Shown: one piece after another, positions 46,884-55,323 of the stretch | Position numbering within the stretch: the stretch's first letter is position 1 | How the letters are laid out: every line of letters starts with the position of its first letter | Origin: Rhodomicrobium vannielii ATCC 17100 | GTDB lineage: Bacteria; Pseudomonadota; Alphaproteobacteria; Rhizobiales; Rhodomicrobiaceae | Direction: 5' to 3' | Assembly (NCBI RefSeq): GCF_000166055.1 | Contig: NC_014664.1 | Location: 1,327,927 to 1,391,926 of the forward strand | DNA length: 64,000 bases | Translations under genes and position numbers: made by a program | Notes under the pieces: generated by a model | What the model saw: the letters and a program-made list of their open reading frames with translations, nothing else | Database searches by the model: none | What the model was told of the DNA's origin: nothing

Positions 46884-47390
46884 TCAGTGTTCCTGGAGAC
46901 ACGCCCGGAGGCGGCCAAGTGCCTTCACCATATGCACCATCACGGTGTTTTTTGCGATGCCGAGATGTGCGGCGATCTCCGCATAGCTCAGCCCCTCATA
47001 TTTGTGAAGCAGAAGGACTTCCCGGCAGCGCGCGGGCAGTTCAGATATAGCGGCTTCAAGCGCCGCTATTTGCTCTTGTGAAATTATCTTGGCATCGGCG
47101 AGCGGGGCCGCATCGGCGACATTGTCGTCAACCTCCGCGCGCGGATCAATGACCGCCGCCCCGCGACGCGTCCCTCGCATGGTATTGCTGGCAACCGTTT
47201 CAGCTACCCTGTTGATATAGGCTCGCTTGTCCTGAATATCGGCACCTGAAAGGCGCAACAGGCGAACAAACGCATCCTGCACAGCGTCGTCTGCGGACGA
47301 CGCCGATAATCCTCGCCGTTGCAATTTGCGCTTCAGCCTAGCTTGCTCGTTCGAGTATAGAGCGGCGATACCGAAATGATCGATGGTCAT
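46884..47390 (-). CDS. fecI: FecI-type ECF sigma factor
   Basis: The 168-residue sigma factor has region 2 (LKRKLQRRGLSASSADDAVQDAFVRLLRL...) and region 4 (LEAAISELPARCREVLLLHKYEGLSYAEIAAHLGIAKNTVMVHMVKALGRLRACL), with the EGLSYAEIAAHLG helix-turn-helix typical of FecI. It would direct RNA polymerase to the downstream receptor-peroxidase genes when FecR signals. The order sigma-fecR-(transposon)-receptor-peroxidase is colinear on the minus strand. No strong ribosome site is visible at 47390. Confidence 0.93.
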   Translation of the reverse strand: MTIDHFGIAALYSNEQARLKRKLQRRGLSASSADDAVQDAFVRLLRLSGADIQDKRAYINRVAETVASNTMRGTRRGAAVIDPRAEVDDNVADAAPLADAKIISQEQIAALEAAISELPARCREVLLLHKYEGLSYAEIAAHLGIAKNTVMVHMVKALGRLRACLQEH

Positions 47391-47492
47391 GATAAGGAGG
47401 TGGCTAAACGCACAAAAACGATTATTGCGTGAATATCGCAGGAAAATTTGTTACGCAATATCAATAAATTAGAGCTATTATAATAGTACCTC

Positions 47493-47867
47493 GCTGTCAG
47501 CGCCAAGCCGATCGCGCGGCCTTCGGCGTCGACAAGCGCGTGGATCTTGCTCGTAAGCCCGCCTCGGGAACGTCCCATGCCCCGATCCATGCCCCGCTCA
47601 AGTGCCCCCTTTTTGCGGTCGCTCCGTGTTGATGGACGCGCACGCAGGTGGAATCGATCATGACGATGTGGCCGTCGTAAGCCTTTGAAACCGCATCGAG
47701 ATCGTTGATGTTGTAGCGCCTCGCGAGTTCCGCGATCGGAGCTTCCGATCGCTGTAGTTTCGTTCGAACGGCGTGCGTTGTCGTGGCGCACCCGTGTAGA
47801 ACCTGGCCCATAGTCCCTCCCGCTGTGACGGTGTTAACAACACACCATCACACGCCGGGACTGAACA
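47493..47867 (-). pseudogene. Chimeric transposase debris (IS481 end joined to IS5-family fragment)
   Basis: Reading the minus strand, an IS481-like end (TGTTCAGTCCCGGCG... then MGQVLHGCATTTHAVRTKLQRSEAPIAELARRYNIND) runs straight into an IS5-family core (DAVSKAYDGHIVMIDSTCVRVHQHGATAK, then in another frame GRSRGGLTSKIHALVDAEGRAIGLALTA). Neither element is complete. It lies just upstream of fecI and may have altered its promoter. Confidence 0.75.
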
Positions 47868-47882
47868 CCTAAGGTAAACTCC

Positions 47883-47987
47883 TCATACTTTCATATCCTT
47901 GGGAGTCACCCAAGGGATATTTCCCTTGTAGAATTCGGGATTGCTTTTTGATGGCGTCCCTCCTCCCTTAATCTCGACTAAAATCAC
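47883..47987 (-). pseudogene. hsdS: hsdS fragment (type I specificity subunit)
   Basis: A 34-codon minus frame reads VEIKGGGTPSKSNPEFYKG followed by NIPWVTPKDMKV and then a stop. The GGGTPSK...W(V/I)TPKDM pattern is the conserved entry segment of an HsdS target-recognition domain. The rest of the gene is absent, replaced by the IS debris at 47493-47867. It lies directly downstream of the hsdM remnant, as hsdS should. Confidence 0.75.
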
Positions 47988-48028
47988 CTATGAAAGCGCG
48001 CCTCACGCCAACGTCTCCTCAAGCGTGT

Positions 48029-49062
48029 TCAGCCCTTCGGAGATTCCGCCTCAATCGCCTTCAACTCCGCGATGATCGCGGCGGGGCTTTCATGCTCGAC
48101 GTCCGCGTGCTCGACCTCTCTGTAGCGGTTGAGCGAGAGGTCGTAGCCGCCAGAAGCCACGATGTCGGCCTTCAACACCATGAAGCTCTGTGCCGTGCGC
48201 GGGCGCGCGGCCTCTGTCGCCCGATCCTGCCAGCGCGCCAAAATGTCGGGCAGGTTGTTTTTCGCGTGTTCCTCCGGCGTCAGCGCTTCGTCCGGCAGCG
48301 GGCCAAGCTTCGTGCCGTCGAGCAGCGCCGTGCGCTTGTCGTCCAGCGAATAGCCATCCGCCTGCATGTCGTAGAACCAGACGCGATCCGTGCCGCCGGA
48401 TTCCGTCTTGGTGAACACGACGATGGCGCAGGACACGCCCGCATAGGGGCGGAACACGCCCGAGGGCAGCTTGATGATTGCGTCGAGCTTCTGATCCTCG
48501 ACGAGGATGCGGCGGATCTCCTTGTGCGCCGTGGACGAGCCGAACAGCACGCCGTCCGGCACGATCACAGCCGCGCGCCCGCCGGTGCGCAGGAGGCGCA
48601 GGAACAGCGCGAGGAAAAGCAGCTCCGTCTTCTTCGTCTTGACGGTGGCCTGCAGGTTCTTGGCCGTGCTGTCGTAATCGAGCGAGCCCGCAAACGGCGG
48701 ATTGGCGAGCACAAGGCTGTAATTGCCGGCGTCCGCGCTGTGCGCCTCGGCGAGGCTGTCGCGATAAGAGACATCCGCGTCTTCCACGCCGTGCAGCACC
48801 ATGTTCATCGAGCCGATGCGCAGCATGGTGTTGTCGAAGTCGAAGCCGTGGAACATCTTCGAATGGAAGTACGTGGCAAGCGCACGATCGGCTTGCCGAG
48901 GCGCTGCGCCTTGTTTTCTTCGAGCGTGTGCAGTTCGTCGAGGCGCTTGATGAACAGGAGGTAGGTGATCTGCTCGATGACGGAAAGCGGGTTCGATACC
49001 CCGCCAGACCAGAATGTATTCCAGATTTGATCGATCTGGCTGCGGATGTGTCCTGTGAGCAT
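48029..49062 (-). pseudogene. hsdM: hsdM with internal deletion (type I methylase)
   Basis: HsdM is the N6-adenine methylase of type I restriction-modification. The N terminus is read at 49062-48880 ([37 protein letters not shown]...[19 protein letters not shown]). The C-terminal half is read in another frame to 48029 ([26 protein letters not shown], catalytic NPPF in [52 protein letters not shown]). The expected 120-150 residues between, with the SAM-binding DPACGTAGFL motif, are missing; the junction is near 48880. No hsdR is present in the window. Confidence 0.85.
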
Positions 49063-49460
49063 GGAGACGGGTCTGCCTTATGTGTCCGCGCGCTGCCGCT
49101 TCAAACGCATCGTTGCCGGTGCGTCGGAAAGGCTTGCTGCACCGGCTATCGGCGACTGTCAAGGTTGGGGTTTGGGGCCTGCGGGGCGGCGCACAGGCGG
49201 GGGCCAATGACGCGGCGGCATTGGAGAGGCAACGGTGCAAGACGCAATGGGCTCAACGGGAGAGCCAGGAAATTGCGCACCCTAAGTTTTGTCGAGGATC
49301 GGCCTGTGGGGACGAGGCACGCCGCGGTCTTGTCGCCTACGAAGTGGCAGCCGTCGTCGCCTTGAGTGGCAGCCCATGATGGATATGGCAGAGCACGACT
49401 TCCAAATCCATCCCGATTAGGTTATTGCTGGCAGGGCCTCACGATCGGAGCCAAGGGATA
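49063..49460. other. Intergenic region upstream of the caspase gene
   Basis: About 400 bases without a supported gene. At 49404-49419 AAATCCATCCCGATTA occurs, repeated at 55268-55283. Confidence 0.45.
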
Positions 49461-50945
49461 ATGGGCACACTCCGCGTCGATCATTTGCTTTCGCGCTTTT
49501 TTATACTGGCGCTGCTTTTTATCGGTCCTGCCAGCGCTGCTTTCGCCGAAAAGCGCGTGGCGCTGCTTGTAGGCGTCGACGCCTACGACAATCTAGAACC
49601 GCTGAAAAAAGCCGTCGGCGACGCTAGGGCGATCCGCGACCTGCTCACCGAACAGGGCGATGTCGAGATAGCAGCCTTCCTGACTAACCCATCGCGCAAT
49701 GAATTCTGGAATGCATGGCAGGGCTTTCTCACCCGCCTTCGCGAGGGAGACGAAGCCATCGTCGCTATTTCGAGCCACGGCATTGAGATCGAGGGCAACA
49801 ATTATCTCCTCGCGAGAGATGCGCCGCCATCGGGCGCAGGCCAGCGCGTGATCCAGCAAAACGCCATTCGCTTCGGCGATCTGATGGAAGACCTGGCGGC
49901 CAAAAATCCGCGGGTTGCCCTCGTCATCCTTGATGCCTGTCGCGACAACCCCTACCGCGCGAGGGGCGAAAGGAGCTTAGGCGGCGAACGCGGCCTAGGC
50001 CGTATCGATCCGCCGCGCGGGACTTTCGTGCTGTATTCGGCGGGCGCGAGCGAGACAGCGCTCGACCGGCTCGCCGAAACCGACCCAGAGCCGACTTCGG
50101 TTTATATCCGCAATCTGCTGCCTCTGCTGAAAACACAGGGATCCAAGATTCAGGATGTCGCCGTCGCCGTGCGCGGCAAGGTTTCCGATCTTGCCTATAG
50201 GCAGATGCGGCACCAGCAGAACCCTGCCTATTACGACAATCTGAAGGGAAGCGCGCCCTATTGCTTCGCGGGATGCGCCGCACCAGCCAAGCCACAAGCC
50301 GCCGCACCGGTTCCACTCCCAGCGCCACAAGCGAGCTTGGCTCCCGAGGAACCATCTGAACGCGGCACAGAACGCGTCGCTCCATCATTCAACTGCAACG
50401 GTGTCAATCTAAACTCAGTCGAGCTAAAAATTTGCCATGTTGCGCAACTTGCTCGCTTGGATCTCGAAATGCAACGCGTCTACGACAACTTGCTACGAGC
50501 TTCAAAATCAAATGTCACCGCTTTCAACACACTTGTATCAGATCAAAGGCAATGGCTAAAACTCCGCAGCATGTGCGGGCCAAGCGAAAACTGTATAGAT
50601 GCTGTTTATAAACGCAGGCTGGAAGAATTGAATGAGCGGTTTAGCGTGTCGCTTCCCAACGAAACGGAACGCGTCGCTCCGTCATTCAACTGCAATGATG
50701 CTAATCTAAACCTAGCCGAAATCAAGGTTTGCCAAGTCGATCAGCTTTCCCGCTTGGATATCGAAATGCAAAAATTATACGATAATCTGATTCAAGATTT
50801 GAGGTCAAATGTATCCGCTTTCAAATTGCTTGTATCAGAGCAAAGGCAGTGGCTTAAGCTGAGAAGCATGTGCGGCGCAAATGAACTATGCCTAACTGAT
50901 ACTTATAAACGCAGGCTGCAACAGCTAAAATACCGGCTTGGCTAG
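49461..50945 (+). CDS. Secreted caspase-like (peptidase C14) protein with two LprI/DUF1311 repeats
   Basis: The 494-residue protein has a signal peptide (FFILALLFIGPASAAFA). A caspase p20-like domain follows at about residues 31-265: KRVALLVGVDAY, the catalytic His in AISSHGIE (H106) and the catalytic Cys in VILDACRDNPY (C160). After a Pro/Ala-rich linker come two tandem LprI/DUF1311-type domains (about 316-400 and 405-494), each with paired Cys and the block SDQRQWLKLRSMCG or SEQRQWLKLRSMCG. Base composition becomes AT-richer at the linker (about 50390), which suggests a later fusion. AAGGGATA precedes ATG 49461. The amidase gene follows after 17 bases. A periplasmic protease role is likely; the target is unknown. 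Confidence 0.88.
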   Translation: MGTLRVDHLLSRFFILALLFIGPASAAFAEKRVALLVGVDAYDNLEPLKKAVGDARAIRDLLTEQGDVEIAAFLTNPSRNEFWNAWQGFLTRLREGDEAIVAISSHGIEIEGNNYLLARDAPPSGAGQRVIQQNAIRFGDLMEDLAAKNPRVALVILDACRDNPYRARGERSLGGERGLGRIDPPRGTFVLYSAGASETALDRLAETDPEPTSVYIRNLLPLLKTQGSKIQDVAVAVRGKVSDLAYRQMRHQQNPAYYDNLKGSAPYCFAGCAAPAKPQAAAPVPLPAPQASLAPEEPSERGTERVAPSFNCNGVNLNSVELKICHVAQLARLDLEMQRVYDNLLRASKSNVTAFNTLVSDQRQWLKLRSMCGPSENCIDAVYKRRLEELNERFSVSLPNETERVAPSFNCNDANLNLAEIKVCQVDQLSRLDIEMQKLYDNLIQDLRSNVSAFKLLVSEQRQWLKLRSMCGANELCLTDTYKRRLQQLKYRLG

Positions 50946-50962
50946 GTGAGGAGAAAAATAAC

Positions 50963-51730
50963 ATGCGGGAATACGCAATAACTTTTGTGTTACTCACGCT
51001 TCTTTCAGGAACGGCGGTCGCTCAGGAAACACCGCCAACTTGTGATCGCGAAAACTTTAAGGTCGCTATCGACGTTGGCCACAGCGAACAAGCGCCTGGC
51101 GCGACAAGTGCAAGAGGGGTTTCGGAATTTTACTTCAATACAGAGCTATCAAAAAAAATAGGAGAAGCCCTCACTAGCAGCGGGTTTCGAAATGCCATCT
51201 TAAATGAAACAGGTGGCGGCGTAGAATCATTATTGAGACGCGCTCGTCGCGCTTCTGAACTGCAAGCAAATCTATTTATTTCGATACATCACGATTCAGT
51301 ACAGAAGGAATATTTGAAAGCCTGGATGTTTAACGGGCGAACGCATTACTATTATGATGGATTTAGTGGATTTTCACTCTTTGTGTCGAAAGAAAATCCT
51401 GGATATGAAAGAAGTCTTGCATTTGCGAAGGAGCTAGGGGCGCAGCTTATATCGCATGGTCGGATATTCTCGCGCCATCACGCTGAACCAATAAAAGGAG
51501 AGAGTAGAGAAATTGTTGACAACAAGAATGGGATATACCGTTACGATCACCTTGTTGTATTGAGAAGAACATTGATGCCGGCGGTTTTGCTCGAAGCGGG
51601 TATCGTTGTAAACCGTGAGGATGAAACCCGCCTAGCTGATCCCGCTTATCAGGAGACCACAGCCCGCGCAGTTGCATCGGCTGTAAATGCATTTTGCAAT
51701 AGTGTAAGCGGAGAGTTGAAGAACAGATAG
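50963..51730 (+). CDS. Periplasmic N-acetylmuramoyl-L-alanine amidase (Amidase_3)
   Basis: This zinc enzyme cleaves the bond between MurNAc and the stem peptide. The 255-residue protein has a signal peptide (ITFVLLTLLSGTAVAQ) and the Amidase_3 ligands: H40 in AIDVGHSE, E55 in GVSEFYF, H109 in FISIHHDS, and catalytic E211 in AVLLEAGIVVN. No cell-wall binding or AMIN domain is present, so it is a minimal catalytic form. It lies 17 bases after the caspase gene on the same strand and shares the lower GC content of the caspase tail, so the two are probably one operon. Loss of regulation could make it lytic; that is inference. Confidence 0.9.
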   Translation: MREYAITFVLLTLLSGTAVAQETPPTCDRENFKVAIDVGHSEQAPGATSARGVSEFYFNTELSKKIGEALTSSGFRNAILNETGGGVESLLRRARRASELQANLFISIHHDSVQKEYLKAWMFNGRTHYYYDGFSGFSLFVSKENPGYERSLAFAKELGAQLISHGRIFSRHHAEPIKGESREIVDNKNGIYRYDHLVVLRRTLMPAVLLEAGIVVNREDETRLADPAYQETTARAVASAVNAFCNSVSGELKNR

Positions 51731-51757
51731 ACTCTTTGCTTTGCCCGCTACGCGTTC

Positions 51758-51797
51758 GGAGCCAAGGGATTACGGGGACACTCCGCGTCGGTCATGT
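51758..51797 (+). pseudogene. Remnant of a second caspase gene start
   Basis: About 35 bases (TCGGAGCCAAGGGAT... to GTCGGTCAT) match the ribosome site and first codons of the caspase gene (49446-49484) with four differences. One changes the start ATG to ACG. The match then stops, so this is the scar of a duplicated 5' end. Confidence 0.55.
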
Positions 51798-51895
51798 CTG
51801 GTTAGCCTTTATATAATGATCGCGGAAGGACTGTTCCCCCCCAGTGGGAACGGCGAGCGCCCCTAACAGGCTGTTGAAAAAGCCGCTCGCGGCTA

Positions 51896-52740
51896 GGCTC
51901 AGGACTCATTATTTAGGCAACCAGAAGATGACGGTTGCGGCGATGAGTATGGCGGAAAAGAAGGTGTGGGCGCATCGATCGTATCGGGTTGCGACGCGGC
52001 GCCAGTCTTTCAGTTTTGCAAACAGGTTTTCGATCCTGTGTCGCTCCCGGTAGAGCGCCCTGTCGTAAGGGTAGGGCCGCTTGCGGCTTCTGGACGACGG
52101 GATGCAAGGCGAGATGCCTTTGTCTTCAAGGGCTTGCCGGAACCATGCGCTGTCATAGCCCTTGTCGGCGATCAGCGCGTGGGCATCCGGCAGCGCGTCG
52201 AGCACCAGCGCCGCGCCCTTGTGGTCGCTCAACTGCCCCTCGGTGAGAAGCAGGACGAGCGGCCGACCTTTTTCGTCGCAGACCGCGTGCAGCTTCGAGT
52301 TCAGGCCGCCCTTCGTTCGTCCGATAAAGCGGGGTAAAGCCCCTTTTTGAGCAGGCTCGCCGCCGTGCGGTGTGCCTTGAGGTGGGTCGCGTCGATCATG
52401 ATGCGCTCTGGCCTGGGTCCCTCTCCGGCAAGGCTCGCGAAGATGCGGTCGAACACGCCGAGCCTGCTCCAGCGGATGAAGCGGTTGTAGAGTGTCTTGT
52501 GCGGGCCATACGCCTTCGGCGCGTCTTTCCACTGAAGGCCGTGCTTGATGACGTAAACGATGCCGCTCACCACACGGCGGTCGTCGACGCGCGGCACCCC
52601 ATGCGACAAAGGAAAAAACGGCGATATCCGCGCCATGTGGCGCTCGCTCAGCAAAAACAGATCGCTCATCGAATCAAAGCCTCCTCGTCTCCGGCAAGGC
52701 TTTGAATCACATCTTAACGGAAATTAACAGGTCCTGAGCC
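51896..52740 (-). mobile_element. IS5-family, IS427-group insertion sequence
   Basis: An element of about 845 bases with GGCTCAGGAC at its left end and GTCCTGAGC at its right end, flanked by TA. It is inserted in the left end of the IS5-group element. It encodes a two-frame transposase on the minus strand. Confidence 0.8.
51909..52669 (-). CDS. IS427-group transposase, two frames joined by frameshifting
   Basis: The first frame (52669 to 52301) encodes the N-terminal part (MSDLFLLSERHMARISPFFP..., GLQWKDAPKAYGPHKTLYNRFIRWSRLGVFDRIF, IMIDATHLKAHRTAASLLKKG). The second frame continues to 51909 with the DDE core (GRTKGGLNSKLHAVCDEKGRPL, ALIADKGYDSAWFR, YRERHRIENLFAKLKDWRRVATRYD). The shift is expected near the A-run at 52340-52350 (CTCAAAAAGGGG), a normal expression device in this group, so the gene is probably functional. 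Confidence 0.85.
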
Positions 52741-53705
52741 TAGGTGTTCAGTCCCGGCATTTGATGGATTGGATCGATCTTGAATCTTTCCGGCTCATTC
52801 GTCCAGCATTTACAGATGAACTCATAAGGCGTGAGGCCTTTGAGGGTCTTTAGTCGGCGAGCAAAGTTATAGGCGTTGATGAAGTCCGATAGATGGGTTT
52901 CGAGCTGCTCGTGACGGTCGTAGTGATAGCGTTTGACCGTCGCCTCCTTGATCGTCCGGTTCATTCGCTCGACCTGGCCGTTTGTCCAGGGATGCTTGAC
53001 CTTGGTGAGGCGGTGCTCAATGCCGTTCTCGCTGCATCGCATGTCAAACATGTGCGTCATGTATCTGGCCGTTGGTCCATCGGCATAACGCGGCGGAAAC
53101 GTGAACTGGATGCCGTTGTCGGTGAGCACCGTGTGAATCTTGTAGGGAACTGCCTCTATCAGGGCGACGAGGAAGGCTGAAGCGGACGTCCTGCCGGTCT
53201 TTTTGACGAGTTGCACGAAGGCGAATTTGCTCGTGCGGTCAATGGCGACGTAGAGATAGAGCTTGCCTTCGGCCGTCTGCACTTCGGCTATGTCGACATG
53301 AAAATAGCCGATCGGATAGGACTTGAACTTCTTCCTGGCGGGCTTGTCGCCTTCGACGTCCGGCAGCCGAGAAATACCGTGGCGTTGAAGACAGCGATGC
53401 AGCGACGAGCGAGTCAGATGCGGTATCGTCGCCTGTAGCGCATAGAGGCAATCGTCGAGCGGCAAGAGCGTATGCTTGCGGAAGGCGACGATTATCGCCT
53501 CTTCCTCGACCGACAGAACCGTGGATTTCGGCTCTTTCGGTCCAGTCGGCACATCGGCGACGGATGAGCGCTTCTTCCATTTCGAGACCGTCTTCGTGTT
53601 GATGCCGTAGCGCTTGGCCAGGGCCCTCAAGCTCTCTTGACTATGCTGTATCGCTCGACGGACCGCCTCAGTCGTTGTGGCGCTCCCATGAAGAATTTGT
53701 CCCAT
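52740..53705 (-). CDS. IS481-family transposase, second copy
   Basis: Protein identical to the transposase at 43695 except for the last residue (Thr instead of Ser), which is encoded across the IS end and the target. As in copy 1, the TAG stop comes from the CTAG core of the target. It has a full HTH and rve domain and is intact. Confidence 0.94.
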   Translation of the reverse strand: MGQILHGSATTTEAVRRAIQHSQESLRALAKRYGINTKTVSKWKKRSSVADVPTGPKEPKSTVLSVEEEAIIVAFRKHTLLPLDDCLYALQATIPHLTRSSLHRCLQRHGISRLPDVEGDKPARKKFKSYPIGYFHVDIAEVQTAEGKLYLYVAIDRTSKFAFVQLVKKTGRTSASAFLVALIEAVPYKIHTVLTDNGIQFTFPPRYADGPTARYMTHMFDMRCSENGIEHRLTKVKHPWTNGQVERMNRTIKEATVKRYHYDRHEQLETHLSDFINAYNFARRLKTLKGLTPYEFICKCWTNEPERFKIDPIHQMPGLNT

Positions 53706-53761
53706 AGCGCATCCTTCCAGCCGAGGGAGAATAATGCACCATCAAATGCCGGGATCAAACA
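52745..53761 (-). mobile_element. IS481-family insertion sequence, copy 2
   Basis: A 1017-base copy, inverted relative to copy 1, with the same terminal repeats and CTAGG / CCTAGG at its flanks. It lies at the junction of the IS427-type element and the IS5-group element, hence it is the youngest of the three. Confidence 0.93.
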
Positions 53762-53813
53762 CCTAGGCTCTTGGCGTGATTCATTGTCTCCGAAGGGATT
53801 CGGAGACCGGTGC

Positions 53814-54905
53814 ATGCGCGGCGACGACAAACGAACTGGCCAACTGTTTAGCTACGTCGATCTTGAGGCGCGGGTTCGGCGCGACCATTCGCTGCGAGCG
53901 ATTCGAACGATCGTGAACGAGGCTCTCGGCGCGCTGGAGCGTGAGTTCGCGGCGCTTTATTCGACGATCGGGCGACCATCGATCCCGCCGGAGAAGTTGC
54001 TGCGGGCGATGCTGTTGCAGGCGTTCTACTCGATCCGCTCGGAGCGTCTGCTTATGGAGCGGCTGGAATACGATCTTCTGTTCCGCTGGTTCGTCGGCAT
54101 CGGCGTCGATGATGCGGCCTGGGACCATTCGACATTCTCGAAGAACCGCGACCGCCTGCTGGAAGGCGACATCGCCGCCAAGTTCCTGGGCGCGGTTCTG
54201 GCCCAGCCAAGAGTTAAGCGGCTTCTGTCGAGCGATCACTTCTCGGTAGACGGCACGCTGATCGAGGCGTGGGCGTCGATGAAGAGCGTCAGGCCGAAGG
54301 ATGGCTCCGGTGAGCCGCCGGTTCAAGGCGGTGGTCGCAATGCCGAAGCGGATTTCCATGGCCAGAAGCGGACAAACGAGACGCACGCCTCGACCACGGA
54401 CCCGGAGGCGAGGCTCTACAAGAAGGGCAGTGGCAAGGAGGCGAAGCTCTGCTTCATTGGGCATGGGCTGATGGAGAACCGCCACGGCCTGCTGGTCGAC
54501 GCCTGCCTGACGCTGGCCGACGGGCATGCCGAGCGTGTGGCAGCGCTGCATATGATCGAGCCTCTGGCCGACCGTCCTCGAAGGATCACGCTCGGCGCCG
54601 ACAAGGGTTACGACACACAGGACTTCGTCAACGAGTTGCGCTCGATGAAGGTGACGCCGCATGTGACGCGGAACACCAGCGGGCGACGTTCGGCGATCGA
54701 CGTCCGCACGACCCGGCACGGCGGCTATGTCGCCAGCCAGCGCATCAGGAAGCGCATCGAGGAGGCGTTTGGCTGGATCAAGACGATCGCCGGGCAGGAC
54801 AAGACGAAGTTCCGTGGTCGCGACCGCGTCGGATGGGCCTTCACCTTCGCGGCCGCCGCCTACAATCTGGTGCGGCTGCCCAAGCTGATGACGGAGACCG
54901 GCTGA
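53814..54905 (+). CDS. IS5-group transposase
   Basis: The 363-residue DDE transposase starts MRGDDKRTGQLFSYVDLEARVRRDHSLRAIRTIV. It shows FRWFVGIGVDDAAWDHSTFSKNRDRL, the first Asp in HFSVDGTLIEAWASMKSVRP, the second in ITLGADKGYDTQDFV, and the Y-(2)-R-(3)-E-(6)-K block around RIRKRIEEAFGWIKTIAGQDKTKFRG. It is intact. The longer frame upstream to 53637 enters the IS481 copy. Its TGA overlaps the ATG of the passenger gene. Confidence 0.92.
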   Translation: MRGDDKRTGQLFSYVDLEARVRRDHSLRAIRTIVNEALGALEREFAALYSTIGRPSIPPEKLLRAMLLQAFYSIRSERLLMERLEYDLLFRWFVGIGVDDAAWDHSTFSKNRDRLLEGDIAAKFLGAVLAQPRVKRLLSSDHFSVDGTLIEAWASMKSVRPKDGSGEPPVQGGGRNAEADFHGQKRTNETHASTTDPEARLYKKGSGKEAKLCFIGHGLMENRHGLLVDACLTLADGHAERVAALHMIEPLADRPRRITLGADKGYDTQDFVNELRSMKVTPHVTRNTSGRRSAIDVRTTRHGGYVASQRIRKRIEEAFGWIKTIAGQDKTKFRGRDRVGWAFTFAAAAYNLVRLPKLMTETG

Positions 54906-55249
54906 TGGCAAAGGTTCCCGCCTTCGCCAAGGCCTTCGCTGGCCGCTGGCGCATCGTCGAGATGGACAACTGGGACAACGACTTCCTGGATCTGATCGAG
55001 GAAGCGCATCTCACTTTCGACAGCGCGGCGGATGGCGAAATCGCCTTCGGCGCGCTCAAGGGCTTCCTCGACGTTCGCTACCGCACACGCGAAGGATCGG
55101 CCTGCGCGGAGTTCTCGTGGGAAGGACAAGACGAGAATGACCCCGCCTGCGGTCGCGGCTGGGCCGCAATCGGCACCGCCGGCCGCCTTGTCGGCCACTT
55201 CTACATTCACAACGGCGACGATTCAGGCTTCGTCTGCCAACGCGGCTGA
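54905..55249 (+). CDS. Passenger protein of the IS5-group element (114 aa)
   Basis: The 114-residue protein MAKVPAFAKAFAGRWRIVEMDNWDNDFLDLIEEAHLTFDSAADGEIAFGALKGFLDVRY... starts in an ATGA overlap with the transposase and lies wholly within the inverted repeats. It is acidic, beta-rich and soluble, with FSWEGQDENDPACGRGWA near the middle. I recall similar small proteins described only as hypothetical. Its linkage suggests a role in or a ride with the IS, not a host function. Confidence 0.75.
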   Translation: MAKVPAFAKAFAGRWRIVEMDNWDNDFLDLIEEAHLTFDSAADGEIAFGALKGFLDVRYRTREGSACAEFSWEGQDENDPACGRGWAAIGTAGRLVGHFYIHNGDDSGFVCQRG

Positions 55250-55323
55250 CTTCTTCAACAGCCTGCTAAATCCATCCCGATTACTTAAGTAACGGCCCCT
55301 TCGGCCGAATTGAGAGGATTGCC

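Larger units (their letters stand above)
51867..55265 (+). mobile_element. IS5-family (IS5 group) element with passenger gene, interrupted by two nested IS
   Basis: The ends are CAGGCTGTTGAAAAAGCCGC (51867 on) and the complement of CAGGCTGTTGAAGAAGTC at 55265, flanked by CTAA on both sides (51863-51866, 55266-55269). CTAA fits the YTAR duplication of the IS5 group. The first 29 bases are separated from the transposase part (from about 53764) by an IS427-type element and an IS481 copy. Genes carried: transposase 53814-54905 and a passenger 54905-55249. Confidence 0.82.

Noticed and set aside
48880-49240. N-terminal extension of the hsdM frame starting at 49240
   Set aside because: This part is out of frame with the real HsdM N terminus (49062-48880). 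The long frame is an accident of the deletion.
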